In this document: positions 43,501-56,260 of the stretch, piece by piece | Position numbering within the stretch: position 1 is the first letter of the stretch | Layout: each line of letters opens with the position of its first letter | Origin: Isoetes taiwanensis | Taxonomy: Eukaryota > Streptophyta > Lycopodiopsida > Isoetales > Isoetaceae | Assembly: GCA_021234155.1 (NCBI GenBank) | Contig: JAJEKV010000826.1 | Coordinates: 19,812 to 83,811, forward strand | DNA length: 64,000 bases | Direction: 5' to 3' | Made by a program: the position numbers and the translations under genes | The notes under the pieces: generated by a model | What the model saw: the letters and a program-made list of their open reading frames with translations, nothing else | Told to the model about the DNA's origin: nothing | Databases searched by the model: none

Positions 43501-46130
43501 CATGGCACACATCTGGGGCACCAATTCTCGCAGATAGACTAAGACTACGAAAGCAACTAGGGAGCAAAACCCAGAGTGGGAGAGCAGAGAGGCGACAAGA
43601 ATGCAGAGGTACATGTCGCAGGCACCACGATCGACATCAGAAGAGCCACCGAGCCACCGGGTCGGCATCAGATCACGCCGCCGAGAATCGACGAGAGGAG
43701 TACATTCTAGCAAATGACATCCTCAACTTGTCATACCGCCAGAAATTGTGGACTTGAATCGATTTAACTTTAGGTACACATGATAGCACATGGGAAAAGC
43801 ACGACCCCTCATCGAATTATTCATACCGTGAGATTCCAAGGAGTGGGCTGAGAGACATTCTTATGCCGGGGAGACAATGTCGGGACATAGCGCCTATCGC
43901 CAGATAAGGAAATCTATCGACAAACAGGAACCCGGCTATTTCGTGAGGAAGAGTTCCAGCCAGATACAGAGTAATAATCGTGACAAAAGGGAGGGGGGCC
44001 CAAGCTCCACCGCCGGAGCCAGAGCATGAGGGAAGGGTCCAAGAGCATCAACTTGACAATGCAACCAAGATGTGGAGAGACCATGAAGACCTTATGGCAG
44101 CAGATGCCCACGGGCGGAGCCGCCTCAAAGGAAAGGCACGGATCGCGAGGCGGTGTAAGGGCATGGCACCACGCTATTATCTTCAGCCCTCGCCCAAGGG
44201 CAAATGGTAGTCTTCCACAAGGAGTTCACCAAGGGGAAGAATGCTGGCACTTTCATAGCACTTTAAGCCGGGCAAAGATTCGAAGATATACCATGAAGAT
44301 CACGCCATCCTTTCAAGAGGTCTCAGAGCCGCCCATTGCCTCGACTTAGGGGCCACCCGTGGATGCGCCACTTTCTCAGAGTAGCGAATCGCACCTTAAC
44401 TCCCGAACCGGAAAATGGCGCGAGCACCGAGGGAGGATCGACAAGGAACATCTCTCGCTAAATCCCTCGCAAAGGCCTCCCCATCGTAGATGTGAAGAAT
44501 TTCTTTAGGCTTTCAGAGGCCATTGATCGGGCTTATAAGATTTTTTAAGTTTTAAATTGTATTGAGTAATCTCTTTGATATTATCATGTAATGTACTTCT
44601 ATATATATTAATGACTTATTATCATCTTGACTTGTAAGTGGCATTTTCATATGATTTCTTTTGTATCTAACAACAATTCAATTTTAAGCAAGAACAATTA
44701 GAGTGTAACTTAAATAACAAGCATTGATGATTAATCCTGCAAGAAGGAACACAGCTCGTTCTCATACGACAAAGAGACTGGATACCAAGGAACCTATTCT
44801 GGACGCAGGATCGTGGATGACAACAACGAGGAAATGACGAGGCAATCAACGCAAGGCTGGTATGATGAGGAATCAGATGCATCACCTGATCCATTGGGCC
44901 ACCCCATTGATGAATGCCCAAGAATATGCACTCAAGACCATCTCCACCTCCACCACTACCTCAGCAAGGCATTGAGGAAGGTCCACAGCCAGAGGGGCAA
45001 GACAACCAGTGGAAATGTCGAGACAGAAGAGGAAAAGGAAAAATAGAAGATCTCCAACTCCCACCTAGCTCCCGCCTCATCGCATTAACTCTCACACCTG
45101 CAACAATTCTAGCTCTGAGAGTGAGTCTGACACTCCACGTGTAAGAGCTGTGGCAAGAAAGGAAGATGACTATCGAAGATGACTATGAGCAATGTGTGGA
45201 AGAAGGAAGTTGGGCCGCCGTGAAAGGATAGCATGGAAGCGAAATGGCTTGACGAGATGGAGGAATTTGGCAACTTATAGCATGAAGGACAAGGATATAG
45301 GGAAAGTTGCTACAAAGAAACTTGATAGGAGCAGAATCTGGGTGGAAGGGCTATGCTAAGTCTAATAAGCTCAAAAGAAACAATTGCAGATTTAAGACCT
45401 TCAGCAAAGCAGTTAATCGTGGTGCCAAGATCGCACACGAAAAAAAAGCGGTGCATCCAACAGCTTCTATAGGTTGAACCAGTGGTACATTGTCAAGAGT
45501 AAAGTATACGGAGGAATTCATGCGCCAGCTCCATGTTCCCGGAGTATCGTAAAGGCAAGCCGGTCGATACCTACATTGAAGGGTTGAACAACAATATCAA
45601 GAGGCTTGTTAGAGCAATCAACCCAAGGTCAAGGCGTGGTCAAGACAAAGCTATAAGTTTGGAGGAAGCACCATCAACTCCAAAGCAGAAAACAATGCAA
45701 CCGTGGGCAAAGCTCGTGGCGCATCAAGGGCGCACCGAGTAAGCAATCAGCCAGCTACGCCATCGTGGCCAAAGACCGTGGAAGAGCTCAAGGTAAGACC
45801 TTTGGGGACCGTAGTCGCAGAATGCATCGTGGGGGCAGTCGAAGCGTTTATCCTAGACGCTTTGATCTAAAGAGAAGAGACAGGAGTGTATTGAGAAGAA
45901 GCTTTATTTCAGTGTGCTTCCACCTGTAAGTAACCGAACCCATGATTGCCCATTCGGCCATGCAAGCATCCTTGGCGTGAGCTTATGGATTGGGATTCAC
46001 CAACGTAAAACGATGAAGACGACGCACCAAAGATGAGGCCCAGACTTCATAGATGGTGAGTGCCACATATGTGCAAACATTGAGTCGATGACATTGAAAG
46101 TCGTACCAACAAATTATTGGCCGAGGGGGA
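40575..46130 (+). pseudogene. gag and leader region of the gypsy element
   Basis: Mostly broken frames. Recognisable near the end is a gag-type segment at 45,533-45,742 (MFPEYRKGKPVDTYIEGLNN, a KAISLEEA stretch). A very basic open stretch lies at 41,275-41,600. The region is longer than usual for a gypsy gag, so it may contain captured or secondary insertions, for instance 42.2-43.4 kb and 44.5-44.7 kb, where I recognise nothing. Confidence 0.5.
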
Positions 46131-48510
46131 TCATAGATAGCAGTCCATACCTAGTATTGATAGATACAGGTAGCCTCATAACTTTGCCCCTCACCTAGGC
46201 TGGATGCCCTAATGAAGAACAAGGTATTGAAGTCTGCCAAGGCCGCTTGTTATGGCAAACAAGGCCATTCGCAACACTAAGGGGGAGGAGGATCACATTC
46301 GACATAGACCTTTTAGTGGAAGTAAGTGGGTCATATGGGGGCAGAGGTCATGGAGATTGGAAGGTATGACCTTATAGTAGGAATGGAGTTCCTAAAGCCA
46401 AAAAAGCTATGATCGATCAGCTGATCGCGAATGAAGTCAACATGACAAAGACCGGACGGCACCAAATTCATAGTGAGAGGTAAGAAGACGCCTTCTTCTA
46501 TGCAAAGGTATTTCTTTTGAAGTAGTTAAGGAAAAGTATAGAAAGAAATAAGGTGGATTATATCTTGAGATTGGAGGCAATTGAGCCCAATAAGGTGATG
46601 GAAACGATCAAAAGGGAAAGCAATTGCCCAAGCCAAGAGGGCTAGGCTTATTTCAGAATTCAAGGATGTATTTCCTGATGAGATCCCAAGCAGCCTACCA
46701 CCTTATAGGGGTGTGGAGGTGGAGATCACATTAGCACCAGATGCTAAGCCTACCAAAGAAGGCACCATACGTGATGAGCACACCGGAGTTGATTGAGCTC
46801 AAGAAGCAACCCGTGAATTGCTTGAGCTCGGTTTTATTAGAGCAAGTGTGTCTCCTTTGAGCACCCATACTCTTCGTGAAGAAGAAAGATGGCGCTTAAG
46901 AATGTGCATAGACTATCGCCACCAACAAACAAACGTATCCATGAAGAACAAGTATGTTTTTGCCAAGGGCGATGATTTAATGGACCAGCTCCAAGGAGCA
47001 AAGGTATTCTCCAAGATTGATTTGGAGGTCGTGGTACCACCAAATAAGAATAAAAGAAGAGGATATCCATAAGACCGCCCTAACGCATGATGGTCACTTT
47101 GAGTTTACACGAATGCCCTTTGATTGTCGAATGCTCCAAAGAACTTTTGCCCCATGAACGACGCCTTCGTGGATTTTCTAGACGAAGTTTGTCATTGTTT
47201 TCTTCGACGACATTCTAGTCTACAAAGAAGTCCATGGAAGATCATGATCAGCATTTGAGGAAAGTCTTGGAGAAGCCGAGACGCCATCGATTGTATGGCA
47301 AGCTCTCCAAATGCCACTTTGCTACCGGAAGAGTGGAGTATTTGGGTTTATGTAATATCTACGAAGGGATTTCCACCGACCCCTAAAGATAGAAGCAAAG
47401 GTTGATTGGCCACCCAAGGAATGGAAGCATAAGAAGCTTTCTGTTAAGGGATATTACGTAAAAGTTCGCGGAAGGACTTTCATGGTAAGGGCGCCTCCTT
47501 TGACGGACTCACTAAGAGTGTTAAGGTGAAAGATTGGAGAGCACATTGGTTAGAGAAAGTCCAAGTTTTGAGAAGCTCAAGGAGGCCTTGACAAATGCTC
47601 CAAAGGCTCGCCCTTCCGTGATCCGAAAAGTAAAGATAAGCTCGTGGCTACGGATGCAAGCAAGATAGCAACGGGCAGCCTTTGATGCAAGAAGAAAGGG
47701 TAGTCGCCTTCACGACTCAAAGAAGATGAACGACGAGCAACGCCACCCAACCCCATGATCGAGCTCTTAGCCATCGCCGAGCATTAAGGATTTGGAGGCA
47801 TTATTTACCGGGAAGAAAGTTTCGCTTAGATATCGATCACCGTGAGCTCCAAGATTTTTTCACTCCAACCACCTCAACCTAAGGCAAAGGAGGTGGATGG
47901 AATTCCTGAGGAGTATGATTTTGATATAGTATATAAGCCGTAAGCTTAATGTTGTGATGCATGCTCTCCGTGAGACCGCTTTGAGACAAGAACGCATTGT
48001 AATGCGCATTTCCACTCTTTTCGAAAGTGAGTTTGGTAAGAGAATTGAGGAGACTTTACCATCCGATGGTGATTTCAAGGAGGTATGGGAAAGCCTTTCT
48101 AGAGAGGCTAGAAATCAGATAAGGAACGTGAAGAAGCCTTCGCAAGCATTATAAGAAGGAAGGCAACTTTGTTGTATCATAAGCATAAGTTGTGTGTGCC
48201 CAATCATCGTGGGTAAGGAAGCTAATTTCTCCATGACACACACAACAGCCCAATAAATAGGCATGCAGTGGTTTATGAAGACCTACTTCAAGATTCGGGC
48301 AGCTACTTCCGCCGGAATGAAGAAGCAGATAGCAAGATATATTCGCTGAAAGTGTCGGGCCAGCCAAAGAAACCAAAGTTTGGAGCAGCCTTCGAATTCC
48401 GTGAGCCTTGGAACCTCTTAGCAAGGCCGAACGCGGCGGGAAGTGGTAAGTATGGATTTTATCACAGATTCCCCAAGACTCTTCGAGGCAAGGATGCATT
48501 GATGGTATCC
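46131..48510 (+). pseudogene. pol of the gypsy element (PR-RT-RH-IN fragment)
   Basis: Aspartic protease: YLVLIDTGSL near 46,150-46,180 with the catalytic DTGS. Reverse transcriptase: 46,818-47,072 ([37 protein letters not shown]). In shifted frames it continues through the FLDDILVY-like catalytic box near 47,200 and DHDQHLRKVLE. RNase H: VATDASKIATG near 47,650 and the DALRE end near 47,960. Integrase zinc-binding region: YEDLLQD...YFRRNEEADSKI and QPKKPKFG, to LRGKDALMV near 48,500, where the sequence stops at the LTR junction. The catalytic DDE core of integrase is deleted. Confidence 0.85.
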
Positions 48511-48514
48511 CAAG

Positions 48515-48972
48515 GTTGAGTCATGCCGAGCCCGATCTAGCCCATCCGGAAAGTATGCACGAGGGGCGGATGGAGTGGTCAACCCTAGCCATTGTCTTAT
48601 GCCAGCCCCGCCATTGTTATGACTCGGTTCGCCTTGAGGCCTCATCCACCGGTCGACTTCCTTTTCGTGGTCGAGCCACACCGTAGGATCTCTTGTTTTA
48701 TGGCATATGATTATGTTTTTGCATCTATGGATATGCGATTGAGCTTACCCCTCGAGGTAGCATATTGTATTGTATTGCTAGTTCTCGGATGCGGTTATGC
48801 TCCGGCGGATAGGAGCCCATAGGGGAAGGGCGGCGAAGACACCTTCAGACCCTTCCGCACTACACGAGGATTCCGGCGCGGATAGACTGAGGGCCCGCAA
48901 GGCGTTGATGAGCCGGATGGGGATTTTCTCGAGCCGATTACCTCAGCCGTGATGTTTAGCAGGAGCGCCACA
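48515..48972 (+). repeat. 3' LTR, truncated at its 5' side
   Basis: Corresponds to 40,103-40,562 of the 5' LTR. About 1.16 kb of the LTR, together with the polypurine tract and the end of pol, is missing. The junction lies at a shared AAGGTT. Confidence 0.85.
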
Positions 48973-48977
48973 ATTGT

Positions 48978-51267
48978 GGTTAAGGGTTAAAGTTAAAAGT
49001 GAAAGGAAGCTAATATATTCAAACATGTAATTTAGACGATACATGAAATGATAATAAAGGATCATAGTTCTAGACCGCAAATCCTTCACACAAAGCTTAA
49101 AGACAATACGTAAACGATATAACGTGGGTTCCTGCGGACCATACGGGCAAATTGACAACAATAACCGATTTAAAAAGGAAAAACAGCCATGAACATAAGA
49201 AGTCACAGTCCCATAACAACCGCCATCGGGCCCGCAAATTCTCAAGACATTACCTAGATAATGAAAAGATTGTGGTTGAAGGCTCCACCTTGTTTAAAAA
49301 ACAGCTAAAAGAAAGAAGAAAGAAAAAGAGGTATTAGATCATGCTTAGGGCTTGTTATTCGCCACTCGCGCAAGGAATGGCATCATTCCATTATAGCCGA
49401 GACCTAACGTATATCCCATCATGCCTAAATAAAATGCATCTATTCCCAACCCTTGCATGATCGCCGATCAAACACTCTTTGTGCTTACCATCTGAGTTGG
49501 AGTCGATAGCATCGGGATGGTCCAACTCGCACCGCCACATAAAGTCGGGTAAGCCTTATCAAGATCCGCCTTTAAGAACCCATGTAGCATCTTCGTTGGA
49601 AAGTGCTTCCACGCAACCAAATGTTGTGACCGGAGTTTGGCATGTGGGCCGCAGAATTTTTGCCGGAACATGCCGATGCCTTTGGTTAGTTCAAAATGAG
49701 GCACTTCAGGCCATACTGAGCCGCCGGGCGAGGGTGCCTTTGTAGGACGAGGTCAAGTTCAGCCCATTTGACACTTCATGAGGATTAACTCTTGCTCAAA
49801 GGCCAAACTGGCCTGGGTCCACTGAGTTGCCCCCTGGATTTTGTATGCATGCCTAAACCATCATTCATTTAAATTGATTTATGTCCGTCTAAAAAAGCAC
49901 ACCACCCTTTGCATACCCACTATAGTGTTGTGGTGTGTGACATGTTGTTTTGCAAGAGTGCAAATTTTTACATTATAATAGTGGGTGGTTTAACGCTTTC
50001 TTGTTTTAGTGAGAAGAATGTATTGTTTGATTAGCATTTGTAGATAATAACACATTAATACATATGTAACACTTTTACATCGTGATTCACTTGATATGAA
50101 GATTACATTATAGAGGGACTAGTCCTTTTTTGTCAACATCTCTCAAGATAGGAATCCATCTCCTTAGTCCGATCTAGTTCTAGATGCTTTGACAACATCC
50201 GACATCGCTTTTACCAAAGAAGCCTAAACCACTCATGATGGACATGAACAAGATTAGAAACTCATCTCTTGAGTAATCTAGTGGAGTATAACTTAGTGGA
50301 TTTAATCCCCCACCTTGATTATAAAAAAGCACTTAAGAGCATCATCATCTACTATTATGATGTCTCTTTCTTTGAATGCCAAGTTGATCCATCATAGTAC
50401 CGAGATGTTTAACTAAGACCGCTTTCCCATCCGGATCTCTTGGATGTGGAAACTTTATACACTTAGTTTGGTCCCAAATCGTCAATTTAAGTCTTTATTC
50501 ATTCCCTCGGGTAACACCCTAAGAACTTCTTCAATATTTTGTGCTCCATTGAGGACCGATGGCAACTAGAAACAACTGAACTCCTCATTCATCATATCTT
50601 CTATGACTCCGGGGATTCACCTTTATCACATGAGCATATGCCACCTATATAATGCAGACGTGAAAAAGTTGGAAAACACCCTCCTCCGGGGGAGAAAAAA
50701 TAAGGTGAGAAGAAACACCCCTATATAATGCATTTTCTAAAAGTGTTGGAAAACACACACCCTTCATTTATAGTAAGGGGGAGAAAATACACTAGAATGT
50801 GCAACCACCCCTTCCGCATAAAAGTTTACCCCAAGTAGTGGGGATTTAAACCCCTAGTATAATGATGGAAATGGGTAAAACATCGAGAAAACCCCCTTCC
50901 ACACACTCACTAGGTTTATATGGTGTCTTCCGCAGGTGAATCCCCCGGGCTAAGTGAGGGCGAGGATAGATCCACTTAGTATTCGATTCTAGAGGGACTT
51001 GTTCAAGTCATCCCCTGCTAATAAGCTTCTAGGATACCATTTTATACAGACACCATTCAGATCGAAGACAATGATTTTGTCACAAGGGTGTGGAGCCCCC
51101 GAACCATGGCAAACAAAGAATTAGTCGCTCAAGAATTTTCGCAATACACGCCAAGCCTGCTTTGTCCTTCATAAGTATTTTACATATCGCTACCGGACGG
51201 AATTACCTTTCATCATCAAAGCCTTTGTGGTCATCTCCAAAGCAATGAGATTTATTTCACCCCTTGA
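48978..51267. other. Interior remains of older LTR element(s), no gene recognised
   Basis: By position it continues the minus-strand gypsy element interrupted at 38,945, but I find no pol motif. Around 50.65-50.95 kb several 'ggaaaacacccctt' type units recur. Confidence 0.35.
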
Positions 51268-51700
51268 TGTGACGACCATACGGATATTCAGATCATACCT
51301 AACATTATACTCGTGATGTACAAAAGATGGTCGTCACACGGATGCAAAGGGTAGTTTGCAAGATGTGGTTTGAACTCACAACCTTCAGCTATGAAGTCAC
51401 ACACCCTGCAATGCACTATTAATATTTATTAAAGACATTCCTTCATGTCTTTTCTCATATGTGGAACTATTTTTCAGGAGGTTCTAGAATATTCTAGAAC
51501 CTAAATGCATGGGCTGACACTTGGTGCATCTCATCCATTGAAGTGGCGCCGATCTTGACCGCTGGGTCGATATATATAACGAGGCTCCTCCTTCTTGTCG
51601 AACTATTCTGCCGGTTCAGCCTTTGAGCCTTCTAGGCATCCGGCTTCGCTCCCCGCTTTGCCTTCGCCATTGTAATTTTAATTCCCGCTCATATATTAGA
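51268..51700 (+). repeat. 5' LTR of the chromovirus, with a perfect heat-shock element
   Basis: Positions 51,482-51,499 read TTCTAGAATATTCTAGAA, four alternating nGAAn units. They lie upstream of a TATA-like TATATATAA near 51,571, which would fit an LTR promoter. The 3' LTR has only a decayed version (CTCTAGAACAGCCCTAGAA). Confidence 0.7.
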
Positions 51701-52149
51701 TTCTTTGCCGATCTTGGATTTCTTCCGCAGAGATTTCTTGCGATTTTTCGCTGTGATTTTCTTCCGGGTTCTCGCCAGAGGTTCATGACGCTTTGAACCG
51801 GAATCCCCACCGCCTTTGCCTCGGCCTCGATCCTAAGGATTTCTTTATCCATATTGGGCATATTCATCTCTACGGAGGATGTTTCATCCTTATTACAATG
51901 GGTCCAAAGAACTTGTTCAAGTATGCCGCCAGCTGCTTGATAATAAGGAGCTCCAGAACGCTAGCTTCTCATGAGTCACTTAGCTCCGGGAGGAGGTAAT
52001 CGAACTTAAGATCAGCCCGCGTAAAATTTGATGGCACTAGATCCAAGTCCGAGGTTTTTTTGAACCGATTCGCCTTTGTTATTCTCGGCCCACCCTGCTG
52101 TGTATCCTACAGATCGAGAACAGACGGACTAGTTGGCTCTTCTTCCGGT

Positions 52150-52700
52150 CAGCCTTTGAGTTGGTTTGCCCCCCGCCGAGAGAGGGGCTCGAAAGGCAAA
52201 ATTTTGCTTTATTCATCGCAGTAGAGCTCGAGGCATGCTTTAGAGACACCGATCGCAACAAGACGCCAGAAATACTAAAACTTTGCAAAGGCAAGGCTCT
52301 GGCCCGCCTTCAAGATATGCATCAAAATTTCACAAATTGCGGTAGATACCGTGCATGGGATGATGTTGCACTCTCGAGATTGTTTCGGGGGTTACGGAGG
52401 ATGTCAAAGATATGTTGTTGTCTATGGAGGAGAAGGCATCGATTTGCGGCTCGATGTGATAATCGGCCTAACGCGAAAGCGGTGGAGAGAGACGAGTCAG
52501 TCTTCCCAATCACCACGCCTTCCTGCTTCATCTCAGAGAATCTAACAGTCCGCACTGAGCCCATGCATTGATCGGCAATTCGAGGACCTTTATCCGCCGC
52601 TAAGAAAGACGGAGAGAGGCTAATCTTTGCCTCTACTGTGGAGGAGCTGGTCATATTGCTCGGGTGCCCCGTGAAGCCCAAATCACCGAAAAATCGCCGA
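52150..52700 (+). pseudogene. gag remnant with zinc knuckle
   Basis: Open frame at 52,161-52,571 (gag-like but unassigned), then near 52,635-52,680 NLCLYCGGAGHIARVP, a CX2CX4H zinc knuckle whose final Cys is Val. The frame then breaks. Confidence 0.5.
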
Positions 52701-53499
52701 GTGGGGGAACACCTTCCTGCTAAAGATGTACAAAGGTTTTGGGTTTGCCAATTTTAGGGCCAGATCATCAAGGACTATTCGTAGATCGCCTTGCCTTTGA
52801 CACATCTCGCCAGAAGGATGTTCCTTTTAAGTGGACAATTGAAGGTAATCAAAGATTCATCACTAAGAATGCTTTTACAAAGAAGACATCTTCTTGCACA
52901 CCGGATCCCGCGGCCCTTATATTCTCGAAGTCGATGCATCGATTTTTTTGGCAAAGATCTTGTCGCAAGAGGGGGATGATCATGAGTCGCACCCGATCGC
53001 CTATCATTCCTAAAAGTTCCAGCTATAGAAATCAACTATCCTATTTAATATAAGGAACTTTCTCGGCGATTGTTGATTCTTTTCGTGAGTGGCGACGATT
53101 TTTGAGGGTTCTCCTCATAAGGTGACTGGTATAGGGGACCATCGCATCCCGGAATATTTTCACCGCCGAAGTTCTTAATCGCCGCCGTGCCTCTGGCATA
53201 TACAAAAGTATTCGCTTTGATTTCATCATCAAGTTTCGCCCCGCACGCCTCAAGGGAAACCAGATGCTGTTTTCTCGCATCTTATTTCAAACCTAAGGCA
53301 AGGGAGCCAAAGATTTGATCAAGAATCATGCATTATTCTAGGACCCGATCAAGCTTACACCTCATGGCCATCACTTTGTTCGAGAGGCCTCATGATACAT
53401 CCTTATTGGAGTCTATTCGAAAGCATCTCTTTCCTTCCGATCCATTGGCAGGACATAATATCACAGCTTAGCTCAAAGATCATCTTCCCACAAATGAGG

Positions 53500-54480
53500 T
53501 GGGACTATGATCATTTTGAGGTTCGAGATAGACTTTTGTTTTATGGTGGATAATCAGATATTCCTGATGGTGCCCCCTCGACTTCAAGTTCTGTGTTCTC
53601 GCCATGATTCTCTCACGGCCATTTTGGCATCAAGCAAGACTCGAACTTATTGCTCGAGATTATTGTGGCCAGGTCTCCGCCACATATTTCGAGACTTTGT
53701 ATGCTCATGTGATTTTGTTGTCGTAAGTAAAAGCTCCAAGCACCGCCCACATGGCCTCGGCTTTACCAGTTTTACCGCTTAATCGGCCATTGGAAGAGTA
53801 TTTCGGTGGATTTTATTGTCGAGCTTCCATCCCTCCTGCAATAAGGACGCCATCCTTGTTGTTGCTGACCGTTTTTCCAAGATGGCACATTTCATTCCTG
53901 CAAAGACTTATTACCAAAGGAAGCCAAAGCTGGTTCTCTTTGCTCGAGAGGTGGTTCTCACCATGGCTTACCGTGATAACATTGCCGCTGGACCGCCCTC
54001 CCCTTCTTGTTGCTAGCTTTTGAAGGGTCTATTGCAACTCTTGCATGTGGAATGTTTCTTCCTGACATCACCCGCAGACCAATGGGCAGGTGGATGTGTA
54101 TTAATCAAACACTTGAGCAGATTTTTATGCTTCATCATTTATCAAGAGGGATGAGACTGGTTGATTGATACCATCGCGCATAATTTGCTTACACACCGCT
54201 TATGCCTCCACTGTGCCATAAATTGCTCTTTATTAATTTTGGGCATTACATCCCTAGTGGTCTTTCACTCGATATGATTCGCCTTCAATCCCAAAGGCCG
54301 GTGATGTGCTCAAGAAGTCTTCGCATGCTCCAGATGATTCAAAGACCATCTCCTCCAGCCCAAGCACGCTATTGTTATTATACGCATCCGCACCATCGAT
54401 TCCCTCATCTTTGCAGCTTGGTGATCTTGTTTGGTTTTATGTCGATTTGGCCGGTCAGCCTGCCCTTGTAACAAGCCTCG
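53500..54480 (+). pseudogene. Integrase of the chromovirus
   Basis: Pieces in order: a zinc-binding-type segment (RLQVLCSRHDSLTA near 53,575); the catalytic core start VVADRFSKMAHFIPAKTYY (53,840-53,930), whose Asp in VADRFSK is the second D of DDE; a TNGQVD piece near 54,080 (the QTDGQTE region); and the C-terminal GDLVWFYVDLAGQPA segment near 54,410. Frames shift between the pieces. Confidence 0.8.
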
Positions 54481-54519
54481 ACTCACCGCTTTAGGTCCCT
54501 TATCTGACATGGAACGAAG

Positions 54520-54830
54520 TTGGTGATACTTGAGCTTCCGCCATCGGGCCTCGGGCTTCACCTGTTCCATGTGTCTCTTTGTTGGAACCCTATATGGCTT
54601 AATCCATTTTCAGATCGAAAGTACCTCCGCACCTTACCACCAGTCGAGATTGATGATCATGAGGAGTCTCGAGGTTCAAGAGATTTTGACTCCAAGTTTC
54701 TTCGTCGACATTGTATTACTTCTTTGTCGATTGGGAAGGTTACTCGCCAAGTGATAGAACCTAGGAGCTCAAGTAAGAATCACTACGCGCCTCGACAAAT
54801 TGTGGAGTTTCACCCCATACTGTCTTAACA
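54520..54830 (+). pseudogene. Chromodomain region of the chromovirus pol
   Basis: LELPPSG...LFHVSL marks the end of the integrase C-terminal domain. It is followed by IDDHEESRGSRDFDSKFLRR and, in a neighbouring frame, FVDWEGYSPSDRT, the WxGY core of a chromodomain. A stop interrupts just before the usual (W)EP end. It lies about 55 bases before the 3' LTR. Confidence 0.7.
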
Positions 54831-54880
54831 AGCCAACTTCCTGAGGCCCACTTACTCGCTTTCGCCGGCTATGCGGATGG

Positions 54881-55300
54881 TGTGACGACCATACGGATAT
54901 CTTTATCATACCTAACATTATACTCAGAGTGTACAAAAAGATGGTCGCCACACGGATGCAAAGCAGAAGTTGCACAAGACAGCGTTTGAACCGCAACTTT
55001 CCACCATGAAGTCATGTACCCTTGCCAAAGGCGCTAGTACCAATATTTATTGTATGATACTTTCGCACGCCTTTCCTCATATGGACTATTCTTATGTCTC
55101 TAGAACAGCCCTAGAACCCACGTACGCGCCGACACTCTGGGCGTTTAATTCAACCGGAGTGGCGCAACTCAATCGCTGGCCTCCAGGATATAAGGAGGCA
55201 CCTCCTTCTTGCCGAACCATTCCTGCTCAACGCCAGCTTCAGCCTTCTAGGCATCTGCCTCGGGTGGTTCCCGCTTGCCTTCAGCCATTGTACTCCCTTT
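54881..55300 (+). repeat. 3' LTR of the chromovirus
   Basis: Begins TGTGACGACCATACGGATAT directly after a purine-rich GCGGATGG. Shared with 51,268-51,700, with numerous small indels. Confidence 0.75.
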
Positions 55301-56260
55301 GATTCTTTGTTCATATTTGTACTTTTGAGTCATCCCTTCCCTTTTGCAGCTTCTACTATCCAATACAAACAGAAATATTTGGGCCTATTGTTGTATCCGT
55401 AGGAGACCCCTTTATAGCCGAGAGACAAGCTATTGGAGTGATAGATCACCACCATCTTCGTAATGTCAACCTTTCTTTCTCAGCTCAACCATCACCTTAT
55501 CCGATAGTTTTATAGTATGTCATTGGTTCTTTTGATTTTCCTGCTTTTCGAAAGTCCGGACCAAAAGACATATTTTGATGTCATTAGCACACACTTATAC
55601 TTGTCTAGCGTTAAGTTTAAAACAATGTTATATCACCAGATAGCTTCAAGATCTTGCCCAACCGCTACTCTTCATAACTCATGTGTCCTTTATATGAGGA
55701 TCGCAGAATATTCAACTAAGGATATTTTATCCTGAATCAAGAACCCTTCTTGTACGTAACCTCTTTGTTTATACATTGGTCTAATAGCCAAATGACTTCA
55801 TCATCCAAGGCCCCCATTTTCTTTTTCATCTCAAGGGTGGTTCAAATGAAATATGGAAGTATCTTGAGTAGGCACTCTTTCCATTGCATCCGGGTAGTCA
55901 AGCTTCGAAAGCATAAGCATCCCGTAATCGCTCCACTCCCCACCCGCCTTAGAGAAGGCGCCCCAGCTAGGCATCCTGCAGAGGACTCCTTCCGAAAAGG
56001 TTTCGTAGTCTCCCCCTTCCTCCCCACTTTTTTTCCCTGCCTTTTCGGCCTTGGTTTTTATCTTGGATGATAGTCCTGGGCCAAGGTCTTTTTGTGCCTT
56101 ATACCCCCACTTCTATTCCTCCCGCATTTGTTTGTAGCCTTCCATATCCTATTTATTTATGGGGTGGGGCATGACTGAGTTGTTCCAACGAAGGGCTGCA
56201 TGAATAAGAAAAAATTATATTAGAAAAACACGCTAATAATAAAAAATGTACCGCTTTTAG
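55301..56260. other. Spacer, no gene recognised
   Basis: No protein family recognised on either strand. Confidence 0.3.

Larger units (their letters stand above)
38941..48977 (+). mobile_element. Ty3/gypsy LTR retrotransposon, deleted 3' part, with ATTGT TSD
   Basis: Element 38,946-48,972 flanked by ATTGT at 38,941-38,945 and 48,973-48,977. It has a 1617-base 5' LTR, a tRNA-Met-like primer site, a long gag and leader region (about 40.6-46.1 kb), protease, reverse transcriptase, RNase H and the integrase zinc-finger region. It then jumps directly into the last 460 bases of the 3' LTR. The reading frames are broken throughout. The lineage within gypsy is not determined; no integrase core or chromodomain remains to test. 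Confidence 0.9.
51268..55300 (+). mobile_element. Short Ty3/gypsy chromovirus, RT-less
   Basis: Two related LTR copies begin TGTGACGACCATACGGATAT at 51,268 and 54,881 and share long stretches to about 51,700 and 55,300 (CTTCTAGGCATC, GCCATTGTA). Between them are a gag zinc knuckle, an integrase core and a C-terminal chromodomain, but no recognisable protease, RT or RNase H. The interior is therefore deleted. Integrase followed by a chromodomain places it among chromoviruses, whose chromodomain directs insertion to marked chromatin. Exact LTR ends, primer site and target duplication are not resolved. Confidence 0.8.
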
